64,000 nucleotides of DNA, from assembly GCF_040802235.1 (NCBI RefSeq), contig NW_027332181.1, forward strand, positions 434,001 to 498,000, given 5' to 3'. The notes beneath the pieces were generated by a model that searched no databases, was not told the DNA's origin, and saw only the letters and a list, made by a program, of their open reading frames with translations. This document shows positions 45,365 to 58,253 of the stretch, in pieces. The position numbers and the translations under genes were made by a program. How positions within the stretch are numbered: position 1 is the stretch's first letter; the number at the start of each line of letters is the position of its first letter. Source of the stretch: Manis javanica (Eukaryota > Chordata > Mammalia > Pholidota > Manidae).

Positions 45365-45800
45365 GGCTAAGTACCAACCATACTGCCAGGTGCTGGAGAT
45401 ACGATGTTCAAGAAGACATCATTGTCGTCCCAAGGGAATATCAGGCAGAAAATAGGTGTGGGAGGAAATAAATGCACCGTAACACCAAGTGCAGTTGTGC
45501 AGTGGTAGGGTCATTGGGGCTATGGATGCACAAAAGAGGGGCATCCAGCTCAGCTTTGGAGACTTAAGAACTACAGATAAGGGAAACCTTCCAGGAGGAG
45601 GTGCAGGTAAAATGAATCTTGAAAGAGAAATAGGTACTAGCCAGGAGAAGTGTGTAGTGAAACTCAGAAGAGGTAGAAAAAGCAGCCCAGGCAGAGAGAG
45701 AAGGGCATGTATAGAGGCTGCTAATGGGACACAAGTAGAGTGCTAAGAGCTGAAGGGGCAGAGGGGGCTGAGATCTGTGCCAAAAGACTTTGTATCTCAC
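45365..45800 (-). repeat. L2 3' region, reversed
   Basis: 'gccaggtgctggagatacga' followed by 'gggaaaccttccaggaggag' and 'cagaagaggtagaaaaagca', matching the reversed L2 order from its 3' end inward. Confidence 0.75.
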
Positions 45801-45814
45801 GCCTAGAAGATTGG

Positions 45815-46040
45815 ACTTTACCCAGGTTCAGATGCTGGCCCCATCACTCTGTGTAACTGCATAGCCTTAAGTGAAGTACTTATGACCTTTCTGTGCCTCA
45901 ACTGTCTCATCTGTAACATGTAGTTAAGAAGAGTACCTGTCCCATAGGGTTGCTAAGAACATTAAACGAGACAGTGCGTATAAAGCATGCAGAACTGTAG
46001 CAGTGCATCATCAGCACTCAGAAAATGTTGGTGACTGCTG
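45815..46040 (+). repeat. MIR SINE
   Basis: Well-preserved forward MIR: 'cccaggttcagatgctggcc', 'cctcaactgtctcatctgta', 'catagggttgctaagaacat', 'agcactcagaaaatgttgg'. Confidence 0.9.
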
Positions 46041-47485
46041 TTGCCATCAGTCACTGTTCTTGTCATGCTGTCAGCAATAAGCAGGCATTGCAAGCTGTGA
46101 GCACCTCCCATGCGCCTATCTCTGCAGTAAGCAGTAGACACAGAGGCCTTACATATCTTACTATATCTGTGTGAGACTTAGATCGTGAAGACTTTTCTGC
46201 AGGCAGAAAGTGTGAGAACCAGTTCCCTGATGCTGTTGGCCAGTCAGGAAATGGTACTTGTCTCCCTGCTCTTTGCTGAAGGTGCTCAGGTCAGCATCAG
46301 CACAGTGTCAGTGCAGTGTTTGCATCTGAGAGCCCAGGAATGCCGAGGTCTGGAATGAGAGCATTACAAACTCCTCAAGTTGTCATTCATATGCTTCCTT
46401 CCTTGTCCTACGAGAAAATACCAAATATGGCTTAATAGTGGAGAAAAGTGTCAAGCCTTCATCAGACCAGACTCATACTTGACTGTGGACTGCTTTTTTC
46501 TGCTTCAATGGCCCTACCAAGTCATCTGCTTTCTAAAGTTTCTTTGGACTCATGAAGTCCTTCGGTGGCTCTTTACTTCTTAATACAAAAGACAAAAGCT
46601 CTTGACATGCATGTGTTGACCAACCCCAGGCAGAAGTACACGAGAGGGCAGGGCCCTCATCCATGAGTTGTGCCCCTGGGCTTCTCATCCCTGGAAATGG
46701 AGTCCACAATGCAGTGAGGAATTGTGCTGAACGGAAGAGGAGTCACTTCTGCTCTCCTTTGTGGACTCTCCCTCCAGCTGCTTGCCTCAGCTCATGGACC
46801 CTTCTCAGACACAGACAGAGCCTGGAAACAGGCTGGGGAGTACATGCCAGTTTGCAGCAGGCAGGCCTCCTTTTCTTTTTCCTGTCAACAGTGCAGTGAG
46901 CAGAGAGGGCTCCCTCCTTCTGTTAAGCCCCTCCACAGCTTCTAAGCTGGTGATGGCCTCTAAGGTTGGCAGCCTCTCTGTGCAGGTCAGCCATGTGGTA
47001 GTGGAGCACCAAGGATGTAGAGCTGCTGAGCGTGTGGCGGGGCCTCTCCATGATGCTCTTAGCCAGGTTTCACCGTCCCCACAGCGGGAGCAGCCTGGTA
47101 CCGGCAGCAGGCAGCCTCAGTCACTGAGCCCAAGGCCCATGCTAGCCTGGGCTGTGATTATGCAATCTCTAAGTGCACTGGGCTCCTATGAGAAGGAAGA
47201 CATTATCTCTGATATTATTGTATAGGAAAGAGAAAATGTTCCTGTGCTCTGCAGCTTTCTGGCTGAGCACTCTGTGCTTCATGCTCTTATTTATTTCCTC
47301 CAGAATATCAAACTTGACATCACAGAGACACAGGTCTGTGGACATTTACAGACCATCTACCTCTCCCCACCCCACTCTCCTCTCTTCCTCAGCCAACCTG
47401 TCCTCTGCCTGTGGGCCTCAGGCCTTCTCAGCTGTCTACCCACAGCCTTCCAGTGCTTACCATGTACAGCCACTGTTTTAAGAGC
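46041..47485. other. No recognised gene
   Basis: Several overlapping short frames on the + strand (46663-47579) lack splice-bounded or family features. Confidence 0.4.
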
Positions 47486-47489
47486 TTTG

Positions 47490-47640
47490 CTCCATTGTAT
47501 TCATTCAGTTCTTACAATAGCCCCGGGAGGTGGGGATTACCATTGTTCTCATTTTACAGTTAAGGACACTGAGGCCTAGAGAGGTTAAGTAACTCCTCCC
47601 AGGTCACACAGTAAGAGCAGAGCATGGACTCACCCTCAGG
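47490..47640 (-). repeat. MIR SINE
   Basis: Reversed MIR: 'ctcattttacagttaaggac', 'actgaggcctagagaggtta', 'ccaggtcacacagtaagagc'. Confidence 0.9.
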
Positions 47641-49220
47641 CCATCTGTCTCCATAATTTGTGATTTTTAACCCTGCCCTATTCAGCCTCCAGGTCTGGTG
47701 CTTTATCTGTGTGGATCTACATACAGAACAAACCATGGGCACCAGGGTGTTTGGCATCCAGGCCAGTGGACCCCATGGAGTCAGGGAGCACTACTGATCC
47801 ACAGTGACCTCTGGCCATGTGAGAAGAGCAACCCCTTGGAGGCTTTAGATAATTCAAAGTGGGCAAAGCTCTCCTTTCTCCCTGAATTGCTCACAGAGCT
47901 TCTCAGGTAACCCCACAGTTTGAGTGTCTGAAATCCCAATGAGAGGCCTGGCACTTCCAGAGCAATGCCTGGGGCTCTGAGAGCTTCCCGGAACCAGCCC
48001 TTCTTTGAGCAGTGGAGCTATGGGCAGTGGGGACTGGACACCTGGGCTCTGGGGCCAGCCACCTGGGCATGGCCAGCAGCTGGCCACAGGGACCCTTCCC
48101 AGAAATGCCCAGGCTTCATGTCTTGGAGTCTGTCACAGTCTATCTCAGTCCGGGCCTGTCTGTGGTTGTAAGTGGACAAATGTGTATCTCACGTATGTGT
48201 CCATTGGGTCGCCACATTTGTGTCTTCATTTTGTGTCTGTGTGTCAGGGCTCATGTCAAAATATGGATGTGTACCAATGTGAGCATGAAGGATTTATGTA
48301 TATAAAAACGGGACAGGCTGGAGGTATGTAGCTGTGTATCCACGAGTGTATGTGGAGGCAAGTTCTCCACGGTGGTGCTTTTAGCCACCTTGACATCCTT
48401 CCTTTGCTGCTACGGGGTGATGGGGCCCTGCCTAGCGGTTGGAAGCAACTTAGTTCCTTTCAGCTGGATTTTGTTCTGTAGGTAACAGCCCCTCCAGCTT
48501 TCCGAGGCTCCCACTGGCTTCTGCTTTCCCATCCTGCTCTGCAGCAGCCATGTGGTCTGCCCACATCAGAAGGGAGCTGCTAAACCTTTGGTTCAGAGGC
48601 AGTTTTTGAGCCAAAGAAAAGACAGTGCCTGGGAGTCCCTGAGCCATGGCAGGTCTGTGTCAGTGAATTTCTGCATCGCATACCACTATCTCCTTTTGAA
48701 CCAAGCCTCTCTCCCCTATCCCCAGATGGCACAACTCACGGGTGAGGGCCCTCTGCTCTCTAGTCATTCTGCTGCTGACTGGTTCTGAGTGGGGGCTAAC
48801 ACCACTCTGTGCCGCCTCCAGCAGCCCTTTAAGGTCTCCGGGGATTCTAGCGTAGCCTCCACAGTGCCCTCCCTACAAAGCTAGGGGAACCCGGGAGGGG
48901 GCCCTGCAGCCTGTGACTATTTGGAGTCTGATGGAGAGGGAGATACCAAGCCGCTGGTGGGCTCTGAAAAGAGGAGCCACACTGAGCGGCAGATGTGGGA
49001 GCTGGGCTTGCAGCCTGGCAGGGAGCAGCCTGGGCACCGGTGCAAGAGCACAGGTGCGGAGTCACTCCATCTGCAGCAGTCCTCACGCTGTCTTGCGCTC
49101 CCTCCTCAGCACCATTTCCTTCCCCTCCCCAACCCCTGTGCTCTGGTCTTCTGGGGGTGACCGTCCTCAAGACTGCTCTTGGGCCAGCAGGGCTTAGGCA
49201 GGGTTCCCCAGATGGGGAGT
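47641..49220. other. No recognised gene
   Basis: Moderately GC-rich, unique-looking sequence. Frames of about 100 codons on both strands overlap each other and show no motif. Confidence 0.4.
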
Positions 49221-49224
49221 CTCC

Positions 49225-49405
49225 TATAATGAAAACAGTCAGAAAGCTCTGTGACCTCTGACAAATTGCTTAAGCCCTCTGTGACTCCATTTTTCAGTCT
49301 GTACAATGGGGATAGTAATAGGATTATGGTGAGAATCAAATGAGCTTCTGTGTGTAAAGCACTTAGAAGAGTACCTGGCAGGCAGGAAGTACTCAGTAAT
49401 CCTCT
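49225..49405 (+). repeat. MIR SINE
   Basis: Forward MIR: 'ctctgacaaattgcttaagc', 'tttttcagtctgtacaatgg', 'aaagcacttagaagagtacc'. Confidence 0.9.
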
Positions 49406-50269
49406 GCTGTTAGGAGACCATCCCAGACATCAGTCTGGCCTTTCCCCAGGGTCTGCTGGGGTGGGTGGGAGTGAGTAAGGAGATGATTTGTCTTTTGTTG
49501 TTGATTGTCTAGGCTTGGAAAGGAGGAGCAATGCCCTTCACCCCTGGAAAGGCTTCCCACTGTCCTAGCGTAGGTGGCTCCATCCAGCATGACCCAGCCT
49601 ACAGCAGCCTCCCAGTCAGGGCAGATGAGGGCTGTAAGGGTATCAAAAACCTACTCTCCTAGGACAGAATCAGTCTCTTTCTGCTCTTGGCTCATCTCTG
49701 AAGTCTTTTCTTAAAGGTCAGTAGAGCAGAGACCCCTCTAGAGTTTGACTCTGGTGGGAAGGCCAGCAGACATAGGCTCTAAAAATAACCCTTAAGAAGA
49801 TTTTAAGTAAATACTTTCTACAATTCAGATCACAATTCTTTTTTGTTTCCTAGAGAAATGTTGTGAAGCCCATTTCTACAGGGGAGGAAATGTCAAAGTT
49901 TCCAGAATGCAGGACCAGTTTTGGATAAGGCTCTGCTCTGGGGGTCCCAGCCATGCCAGAATGACCAGCAGTCTCAGTGTGGGTCGCCCCCATCCAGTCC
50001 CACCTCAGGGGTGGTCCCAGTGCTGCTGCCCCCTCCCCAGCTGGGCACATTGAATGATCTGAGCCCTATCAGCTTGTTTCTGTACCCAGAAGCAAACTGG
50101 CAGAAGGGAAGGCGGCTTTGGTTTGTTACAATTCGCTTTTCCCCCAGCATATGGCTCTCAGAGGTGGTATCTGGAGAGCACCGAGTCTGTCCAGTTTACA
50201 GGGACCAGCCTAGACTGGGCACATAGGGCAGTTCCCGGGCTGTGGAATGCCCAGGGGAAGGGCCCAGGG

Positions 50270-50790
50270 ACCCGGTATAGCGCAATGCAGGCCGACTGGG
50301 ACAAGCCAGCCCTGGCCAGCGACGGAGATGTCTTTCCAGTTCCTTCTCACTGCAAAGGGAGAAAAGGTCAGCGGGGTGCTGGGATCGCTGTCGGGGGCAC
50401 AGCCTTCCCCTGGGGAGGTCCAGACCCCGGAGGCCATCGGGGTGGGGAGAGCAGAGAGCGGAGGGCCGGGAGGAACGTGGGGAAGAGAGAGGGGGAGAAG
50501 AGGAGGGAAAGAGGAAGGAAGTGGGGGAGGAGCGGCGGGGAGGCGGAGGCCGGAGCTCGGGCACCTGCGGAGCGGGGCGGGCGCGGAGGAGAAGGCGGCG
50601 GGGCTGGAGACTCGCCGCAGCGGGAGGGAGCCCGGCCTGGTTTTAGTGACGCCCGGGGGGAGGCCGCGCCCGCGGAGTTGCCCCGCCAGCCAGCCGGGGA
50701 TTTCCTGCCGGCTCTCCGGTGAATGGTGGGCTGTTGTCGCCGTGTCCTTCCTGGGGCGGGGGTTGAGGCCGAGCGCCTCCGCGGAAATGA
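50270..50790. promoter_or_regulatory. Orphan CpG island with strand-asymmetric GA tract
   Basis: Dense CpGs over about 500 bp, no TATA box, and Sp1-like boxes ('ggagcggggcgggcgcgg', 'cctggggcgggggttg'). The part at 50440-50560 is almost purely purine on the + strand. This is promoter-like, but no exon of a known gene could be matched downstream on either strand. In human, ATP1A1 lies farther downstream and its first coding exon was not found here. Confidence 0.75.
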
Positions 50791-51049
50791 AATGTTGTTG
50801 TACTCGCCTCTGCCTCTGGTTCGGAATTTGGGGATGGAGAAGATGGCTTCTCTCATAATTTATTCAGGTGGCTGTCACTGTGGTCACAGCTGGCCCCGGG
50901 CCAAGAGCAGAGCTGGAGAAATTGAAGCGAGGGAAGGGAAATGCGGCCACAGTACAGACAGGCCGCAGAGAGAACACTGCCCAGCGGTAGAGCCAAGCCG
51001 CGCAGTCCTGCTGGCCCTCCGGCCCCTGGGGGCCCCTGACGCGTGAGCA

Positions 51050-51245
51050 TCGACCAACTACTAAGCACTTTTTACATAGCCACTCTTTACCCCCAGAGTC
51101 CCCCCTATATTAGCTAGTATTAACCCCATTTTACAGATCAGAAAACTACAGGTCACAGAGGTTAAGTAACTTGTTCACAGTCACCCTTGCAGGAGCAGGA
51201 AAGCTCAGAGTTGAACCTGATCTCCCTGACTTTGCAATGTTTTCC
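51050..51245 (-). repeat. MIR SINE
   Basis: Reversed MIR directly after the CpG island: 'accccattttacagatcaga', 'aaactacaggtcacagaggt', 'taagtaacttgttcacagtc'. Confidence 0.9.
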
Positions 51246-51659
51246 TGCATACCAGGCAGCTCTCCTGGTTTCTCTTCTTCAGAGTCCCAACACTTCCTTC
51301 TCACCAGTGTTCTCCTCACCCTCTCTCCCTAACCCACCAGCAGCCCTGCTCAGGCACCCAGTTGCCCTCCTACCTCACTTCAACTCTACAGTGTCTGAGA
51401 GGCTCTGGGACTAGTTCACACTGAGGTTTCAGTGACTGGGAACAGCCTGAAGTGGTCTCTGGCTTGTCTCTCCCCAAGATTTGCCTTTAAAAAAGAATCT
51501 CAGCCTCATGTTAAAGGACAAGTTCTTAAGAGAACTGATGTAAGTTACAGCCAAGAATGTGGAGCAGGACTGGCGCAGCAAGGCCTGTGGGGGCCCCAGC
51601 CGCACGTGGGCAAAGCCCCTTCCATCAGTGCGCATGGCTCTAGGAGGTGGGTATGGGGA

Positions 51660-51860
51660 AGAAGAGCATCTGAAACTTGTTGAGAACCTACTGTGTGCCT
51701 GGCACATTCTCCACACACTTCACAAATGTTATTACCCTGTTACTCCTCACAGCTACCATGGGGGTACCCATCACAGAGAAGGAAACCATGGTTTTCTTTG
51801 AAATGAAATAACTTGCCCAAGGAAATGCTGCTAGTAAGTGCCTGGGCTGGACTTCAAACC
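51660..51860 (-). repeat. MIR SINE
   Basis: Reversed MIR: 'cctactgtgtgcctggcaca', 'ttattaccctgttactcctc', 'aacttgcccaaggaaatgct'. Confidence 0.85.
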
Positions 51861-52319
51861 CATTCACTCAATCTGTTATTCATTAAGTGTATTTTTCTTT
51901 TCTTTTTTTTTTCTGTGTCTAGGTATTAGGTGATGAGATGTATGATCCTCCTCTGCTTATGTTGGCAAGTGGGGAAATAGATGTAAACAAATCAATACAC
52001 TAAGGTGCCATGTGACAGTCTGATAGTTGCAGTATGGGGTTCCCACGGTGGGCCACAGACGCAAACTCTGTGGCCGCAGCTACCTAGGAGCAGGTGGTAT
52101 GGAGGTGGCAGGGAGTCAGGAAAAAAAGAAAACCTTCTTGAAAGAGACCTAGGGCCAAGCCGTTTTCCTCACTCTCCCCGGTGCCGCTTTCAGAAGCCCT
52201 TGGCATGGAGGGGAGTGGGGAGAGGGGCCTCATCTGGGGCCTCTTTAAATGTCCCTCGACTCCCCTGCTCTGGCCACCTGACTTCACTGCGGCGTTTTGA
52301 GGATTATTAGATCGTTATG

Positions 52320-52860
52320 AAGTACCTTGTATTTCTGGTATTTAGGAGCAACGTCAATGTACAGGAATCAGCTTCTCAGTTTTTTTTTCTCCCCCGGTTC
52401 AACAGAGGTTGGTTTTAAAATATCTTTGACTTGAAGAACAGGATAAAAAAAACAAATGTGGGAGCCTGAGGTAAAAACAGAAAATAGATGAAACCCAAAG
52501 TATTTTCAAGGTGTCTTTCTCTGTGTTTCTGTTTGGCAGGTTTTAAAAGTGTAAAGCAAAGAGAAATTTATCTGATGCAGCATTTACATAAGAAGCACGT
52601 TCAGAAAAAGAGACTGTGATTCTGAAGGTGTCCTTATACTGCACTAAAAATCTCCCTTGGGACCAGAGGAGGTTTAAATTAGCTGGAGAGAGGAGGGAAT
52701 AAAATCCCCCTTTCCAAATTGCAGATCTCTTCTAAATTGAAAATTTCACCTGAGGAAGTGATCACACTGTTCAAGAACAGACAAAGCCCTCTTTTGTAAG
52801 GGCTCCACCTTCTCTAACTTTCACTACAATTCCCTGGCTCTTTCTACAGCCACTTAACAA
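52320..52860. other. Repeat-free A/T-rich block, possible conserved non-coding element
   Basis: Unlike its surroundings, it contains no recognisable repeat and no long frame over about 540 bp. Conservation cannot be judged from one genome. Confidence 0.3.
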
Positions 52861-53147
52861 GTCCTGACATTGCGCTGTTCACAGCTATGTCACAGGCCTT
52901 GAGCACAGCTCTCAAAGAGGCCCTTGTTTGTAGTGGCTGTGCATTTTGCTCTAGAAAAATATCAACAAGCCATTTAATTGATTTAAGAATTCAGTCAGTG
53001 GGAATAGCACAAACTCTCCTGCACTTCCACAGGCTCTTATCATGTGTGTGTGTGTGTATTTGTATATATTTTCTCTAATGTCTACCAGATATTTGCATGT
53101 TAAACTGCACAGAATTTCACAAACAGGGATAATGCTATTTACACAGT

Positions 53148-53540
53148 GTTCTGGTTATCTATTGCTGCATAAGAGAATACCCTAAACTTAGTAACCAGCT
53201 ACCATTCTGTGAGGTTTTGTGAATCTGAGGATCAGAAATGAGGGCAGGGCTCAGCTGGGTGATTCTCCTGCTCTAGGTGGCATTAGCTGGAATGCTCAGT
53301 GGTATTCACCTGGTTGGTTTCTGATCTGAAGGGCCCAAAACAGTTTTTCTGACACACCCTGCACCTTGGCAGTGTGGCTCTAAGGCTGGACTCCATGCGC
53401 TCCTTCCCTCCATAGACTCAAGGCCTCTCTGCCCAGTCTCGCCTTACATATAGACTTCCTACATAACAGTTCAGGTCTCTCAGAACAAGCGTTCCAGGAC
53501 ACATCAAGTGGAAACTGCTAGACCCTATCAAAGAGCTTTC
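53148..53540 (+). repeat. Old interspersed repeat, family unresolved
   Basis: The start 'ggttatctattgctgcataa' and 'cctaaacttagtaaccagct' belong to a common ancient mammalian repeat (an LTR or DNA fossil). 'gggcagggctcagctgggtg' and 'ctcagaacaagcgttccag' follow in the expected order. Confidence 0.65.
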
Positions 53541-53989
53541 TTTGGAGTCCAGCATTCCCGGTGTCTTCCTCACCCTCTCGCACCCTACCTCACCCCAGCC
53601 CTGCCTCAGGCACTCATGCCCAGAACTGGCACAGTGTCACCTCAGCTACAGTCTGTTATTGTCAGAGGCAAGTCACAGTGCCGCCCAGAAGCACGGGATG
53701 GGAAATAGACCACACCTCTCTGTGGGAGGAGGCTTGGAGAATTTGATCTAAAATTTTATCTCTAACCCAGTGGCCAACTACACTCAGTGTTGCCAGACTT
53801 CATGTTTAAACTTATTTTTCTAGGGATAAGGCTAGAATCTGAGGTTTGGATGGAACTTAAAGATCATCTAGTTCAACATTCTAATTTTACAGGTAAGATA
53901 AGAGAGACCAAGAGAAATTCAAGAATCTGGGGCTCCGAGATACAAATTCCAAAGGCAAGCTCAGATCCAAGTGTCTGACCCCAGATTCA

Positions 53990-54330
53990 ATTAGATACTT
54001 ACTGACTGCCTACTAAATTCACAGTGTGGCATTTGTACTGAAGGAGGACAATACAAAGTTAAGTTACAAGTTTCTGGTGTCCAAGAGTTTACAATTCAGT
54101 GGAAGGGAAGAGTGAAGAAAGTAGTTAATACAGGAAAGTAAAAACTGCAGAAATATGCCATGAATTTGATAGAAGGATAAATCCAATCTGGTGAGGTGGA
54201 TTATGAAGGGATTTCTGAAGATCTGGGTTTGATGTGGGCCTTTAAAGGAGTAAAACTTTAGGTGACAATAGAGCAGGCGGCATTCTAGCCAGAGCACATA
54301 GGTAACAAAAAGAGAGAGAGGATAGCCAGG
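53990..54330 (-). repeat. L2 3' region, reversed
   Basis: 'agatacttactgactgccta' then 'gtccaagagtttacaattca', the reversed L2 tail, continuing into diverged L2. Confidence 0.65.
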
Positions 54331-54643
54331 GATGAGGCTGAGTGCCAGGTTGAGGAGAAGGACAACTATGCATTGTCCACACACTGTGACCTGGTCACCC
54401 TGGAGATCTGAGGGGCACACTGTTCAGATAGCCATCCAGACCTACACGGGCCTGGGCTGGGTTCACCGAGATGCTTTACAGCAAACTCTCCTACATGAGC
54501 ACAATGAACTTGTTTCTAACCCAGCTGTTCTCATCTCCGTGGATGCCCTTAAAATATCCTTGGGTCCTACTAAGTTAGTTTCTCTGAGATGGGACCCAGG
54601 TCTTGATTTTTTTGACTCCTCAGGTGATTTTAATGTGCTGGAG

Positions 54644-54830
54644 CAGTGGTTTTCAAAGCTAGTGGGCATCAGAATCACATGCAGGGCTTATCAAAACACA
54701 GACTACAGGCCCCACCTCCAGAGTTTCTGGTTTAGAAACCCTCAGGAAGGGGCCCAAGAATCAGCATCTCTAACAAGTTCCTGGTGTTGCCCCTGCTGCT
54801 AGTCCCTGGACCACACTGTGAGAGCCATTG
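54644..54830 (+). mobile_element. MER5A-like hAT-Charlie element
   Basis: It begins CAGTGGTTTTCAAAGC and ends with 'gagagccattg', inverted termini of the MER5 group. The interior 'catcagaatcacatgcaggg', 'ccccacctccagagtttctg' and 'ctaacaagttcctggtgttg' matches MER5A closely. Confidence 0.88.
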
Positions 54831-54929
54831 CTCCAGACAGTCAATTTAAACAGTGACACATAGAATCCACCTCCTTGGAAACTCTCTCTCTGGAAAGAGA
54901 ACTGAGGTTGCACACTGCCTAGCCCAGAA

Positions 54930-55105
54930 CCCTGCTACTCCAAGTGTGGTCAGTCTCCGGCCCAGCAGCACAGGCAGCGCCTGGGAGCTTATTAGAGATG
55001 AAGAATCTCAAGCCACACCCCAGACCCAGGGAATCAGAATCTGCATTTTAACAAGATTGCTCAGGTAATCCGAAGGCACAGTACAGTTTAACAAGCTCTA
55101 CTCTT
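54930..55105 (+). mobile_element. hAT-Charlie fragment (MER5/MER20 group)
   Basis: 'ccaagtgtggtcagtctccg', 'cgcctgggagcttattagag' and 'cagaatctgcattttaacaa' fit the group. The termini are eroded. It follows another MER5 element within 100 bp. Confidence 0.75.
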
Positions 55106-55109
55106 GAGT

Positions 55110-56735
55110 TAAATTCTGAGTGTTAATGCCTCCTGGACACCTGAATCTTGATGGCACCATAGCAGAGGTCCCCAGGCATAGCAACTATAAGGACTTTCCA
55201 GAGTTGGGGCTCTGACTAAGCCATCTGTAACACGTGAACTCACCTGAGCATTTTAACACATGAACTCTGAATTTGGATAATAAAGCTAGATAACAAAATA
55301 TATTTTGTAAAAGCCTTTTAGCAGTTTATGAAGGACTTTCACCTATTACTAGTTCTACATCTGTTAAAAAATATTGAAATACCCAACTCAAGCACAAGTA
55401 AAAGGAAACAAACTCTAATCATTCAAGTATCAGGAGTACCTGCTACTTTAAATTTCCTTCCTGGCTCCTACCAATGGGTGGCCCCAGGCCTTTTTCACAA
55501 CCTTGGACCCACTTCCAGACTGGATGAAGCTGCTATTTTCAATGCAGGTGTTAATTACCTCCTTCACACTGGTCTGCTACCCTCAAAACGAAATGCCCCC
55601 AACTGTCTCTTAGTTTCTTGCCTAAGGAGTTTTTTTCTTCCTCTTTCCACTGTGGAGAGTTAATGATCTAGTCAGCATTTCACCCAGTGGGTTTGGAATT
55701 TGGCCTTATTTTCAGGTGACTTGCTCCAAACCAGTTCCACCTATGCTTACCATTGGTAAGATAATAAAAGTCTTCCTGACCCCTTCCAGCAGCCCAGACC
55801 TCCTGCTTTAGCTTTTTCTCCAGGTAAATCCATTTAATCTCCTTCAGTGGAGGAGTGAAGCGTGGTTCAGGCTGCTGCCCTGACTCATGTCCACTCTCCA
55901 ATAGCCAATCTCAGTATCTATTGGATTGTTCCCAAACCAGAAGAGCAGTCTTTCATAGAAGAGAAAAATCACCTGGGGAGGTCACTTCAGCTCTTTCAGC
56001 AGTGCAGGCATGGATTAAATGCCATGCTGGCAAGGCTCCAAGTGAGACAATTCCTTGTGGAAATTCTTGTCATTTTCACAGGATGCATATTTTCTATTTT
56101 TAACAAAAGAACACCATTCTCTGAGGATGAGAAAAAGCTTTGGCTCACAGGAAAGAAGAAAGCCACGTCCATGCCAGTAAAAGAGTGAGTGAAGCCTCTT
56201 GAAAGAAAAATCAATTTTCTTATCAAGATGTAGGTAGTTAGACTATGACTAGACACAGTCATCAAGATGACCTGGCAAATCAGGTAGTTTGCATTATCTT
56301 GTGGCAGGAAAGGATAGGAATAAACTATGCCAGGTAGGTTTCTTTGTGGGTATGTGTGTGTGGCCAGCTTTAAGAAAAACAATGTACAAAAATGAGTGCT
56401 TGTGAACTTGATCAATTAGGAAGGGATTACCTATATTGGAAAAATTATTTTCCCCAAGTTTCCTTAAATACTAAGTACCCAGGACTTGAGGACTCTAAGA
56501 GGAGATGGAGCTCCTTTGAGGGCAGCTAGCTGACTTGGTCTCGCAGGATGACAAGCACCCACAGAGGGATAATGTAGCCCAGAGTCTGTTTCTTGGCCTC
56601 GCAGATGCAGAAGCTCAGTCTGGAAATACAGAGCTGATAGGCCTCTGTAGAACTAAGTACCACTAATCTGACTCATAAGAGTCCAAAGTATAAATTATTT
56701 CCCAATTTGTTGCTTTACTGTGGGGTCTCCCCTTT
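55110..56735. other. No recognised gene
   Basis: A/T-rich to neutral sequence. Frames of about 110-139 codons on either strand lack motifs or splice context. Confidence 0.4.
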
Positions 56736-56739
56736 TTGT

Positions 56740-58200
56740 TACTTAATTCTACAAATTTTATTGAGTGCCCACTATGGGCTCAAATTCCCTGCCCTCATAC
56801 TGCATTCATTCTAGGGGCAGAGATATATGATAAGCAAATAGCTATATAATGTGTCAGGTAGTAATATGTGCTATAAGAAAATTAATGCAGGTAAAGGGTA
56901 AGAGAAAATGTTGGGGTGGAAGGGAGACTATAGGTTTATTCCCATTTCATTTAGGGATGTCAGAGAAAGCCTTACTAATCAGGACAGTTTGAGCAGAACC
57001 CTAAAGAAACAAGGCCCAGAGATTTCTGCAGGAGGGGAACTCTTGGTAAAATCACAGCAAGTTAAAGGGGAGCAGGAACTTGGTGTGGTGAGGGAACTGC
57101 AGGGAGGCCAATGCAGCTGCAGAGAAGCGAGAAGGGGAGTAGGAGGTAATATTTGCTGATGGCTTGGGTGGGACGTGTGAGAGAAAAGAATAGAATCCAG
57201 GATAACTCCAAGCTTTGGGTGTGAGGAACGGGAAGAATGAAGCCTCCATTTGCTATGAGTCGGGAGAAAAACTTGGTGAACATGTGGGTTGTGTTGCTGG
57301 GGAAGAAGCAGGAGACCGGTTTTGGAGATGCTAATTTTGACATACCCATTGTATATCTGGAGACGCCTGCCATGGGCTACATGTGTCTGGAATTCAGTAG
57401 AGATCTAGGGTGAAGATACAAATTTGGGGGTCATGGCATATAGGTGGCATTTAAAATCCTGACGCGAGAGGAAATGACCTAAAGCGAGAGTGTAGATGGA
57501 GAGATCTGAGCTTCAGGACTCTCCAACCTTTACAGGTCAGTGAAATGAAGGAAACTCAGCAAAAACCCAGCCAGAGATAAGGGAGGAGAACCAAGAGAGA
57601 GCAATGGCCAGAAGCCAACAGAGAGCGTTCCAAGGGAGAAGCGACAAGCTGTGTCAGATGCTGCAAACAGGCTGAGTAACATGGAAACTGAGACTTCATC
57701 CTGCAATTAGGAACCAGGAAGTCCTCGCTAACCTTGACAAGAGCAGTTTCAATGGAGAGGTGGGAACAAAAGCCGGATTGGATGGGGTTCAAGAGAGAAT
57801 GAAAGAAAGGAAGCAAGGGGGGTGAGTGGAGAGATCTTAAGAATTTTGCTGGGAAAGGAAACAGAATTGAGGTAATGGTGGAGGAGGTGGAGGAGGGATT
57901 AGGGTCCAGAGAATTTGTGCGGGTTTTGTTAATTTTTGTTTTGTTTTAGGATGGAAAGTAACAGAGCATGTTTGCTGGTGAAGGAACATTTTTTGGAGTG
58001 AAGTCCTTGGATGGGGGAGAGAAGGTCAAGTGCACAGATATAATGATGGCCTTAAACAGGATCCTGGTGGGTGAGCCTTAGTAACGGGGAAAGCAAAGTG
58101 CCCAAGAACAGTGTTAGACGTAATGGTGGGAGCGGGCTGTCTTCTGCTTTCAGTGAAATGGGCAAGATTTCAGTTGAGATTGAGGTCCAGGTTAGACGTT
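56740..58200 (-). repeat. Long L2 fragment
   Basis: Reversed L2 over about 1.4 kb: 'tttattgagtgcccactatg', 'gtgctataagaaaattaatg', 'gaatccaggataactccaag', 'gacgcctgccatgggctaca', 'ccttgacaagagcagtttca', 'gaggtgggaacaaaagccgg'. It mirrors the layout of the L2 at 15540-17060. Confidence 0.8.
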
Positions 58201-58253
58201 TGATGAAAAAATGGGAGAGGCTGATGATGTCTAGGACATGAAGAGCCAGTGAT

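Noticed and set aside
50247..50858. Overlapping 199-203-codon frames in the CpG island
   Set aside because: Long frames on both strands are expected in GC-rich DNA. They have no family motif, and the composition is dominated by G, R, A and P.
50240..51050. First exon of ATP1A1 at the second CpG island
   Set aside because: The gene is the expected downstream neighbour in human, but no ATG followed by its short first-exon coding sequence and donor was found. The distance also seems too short.
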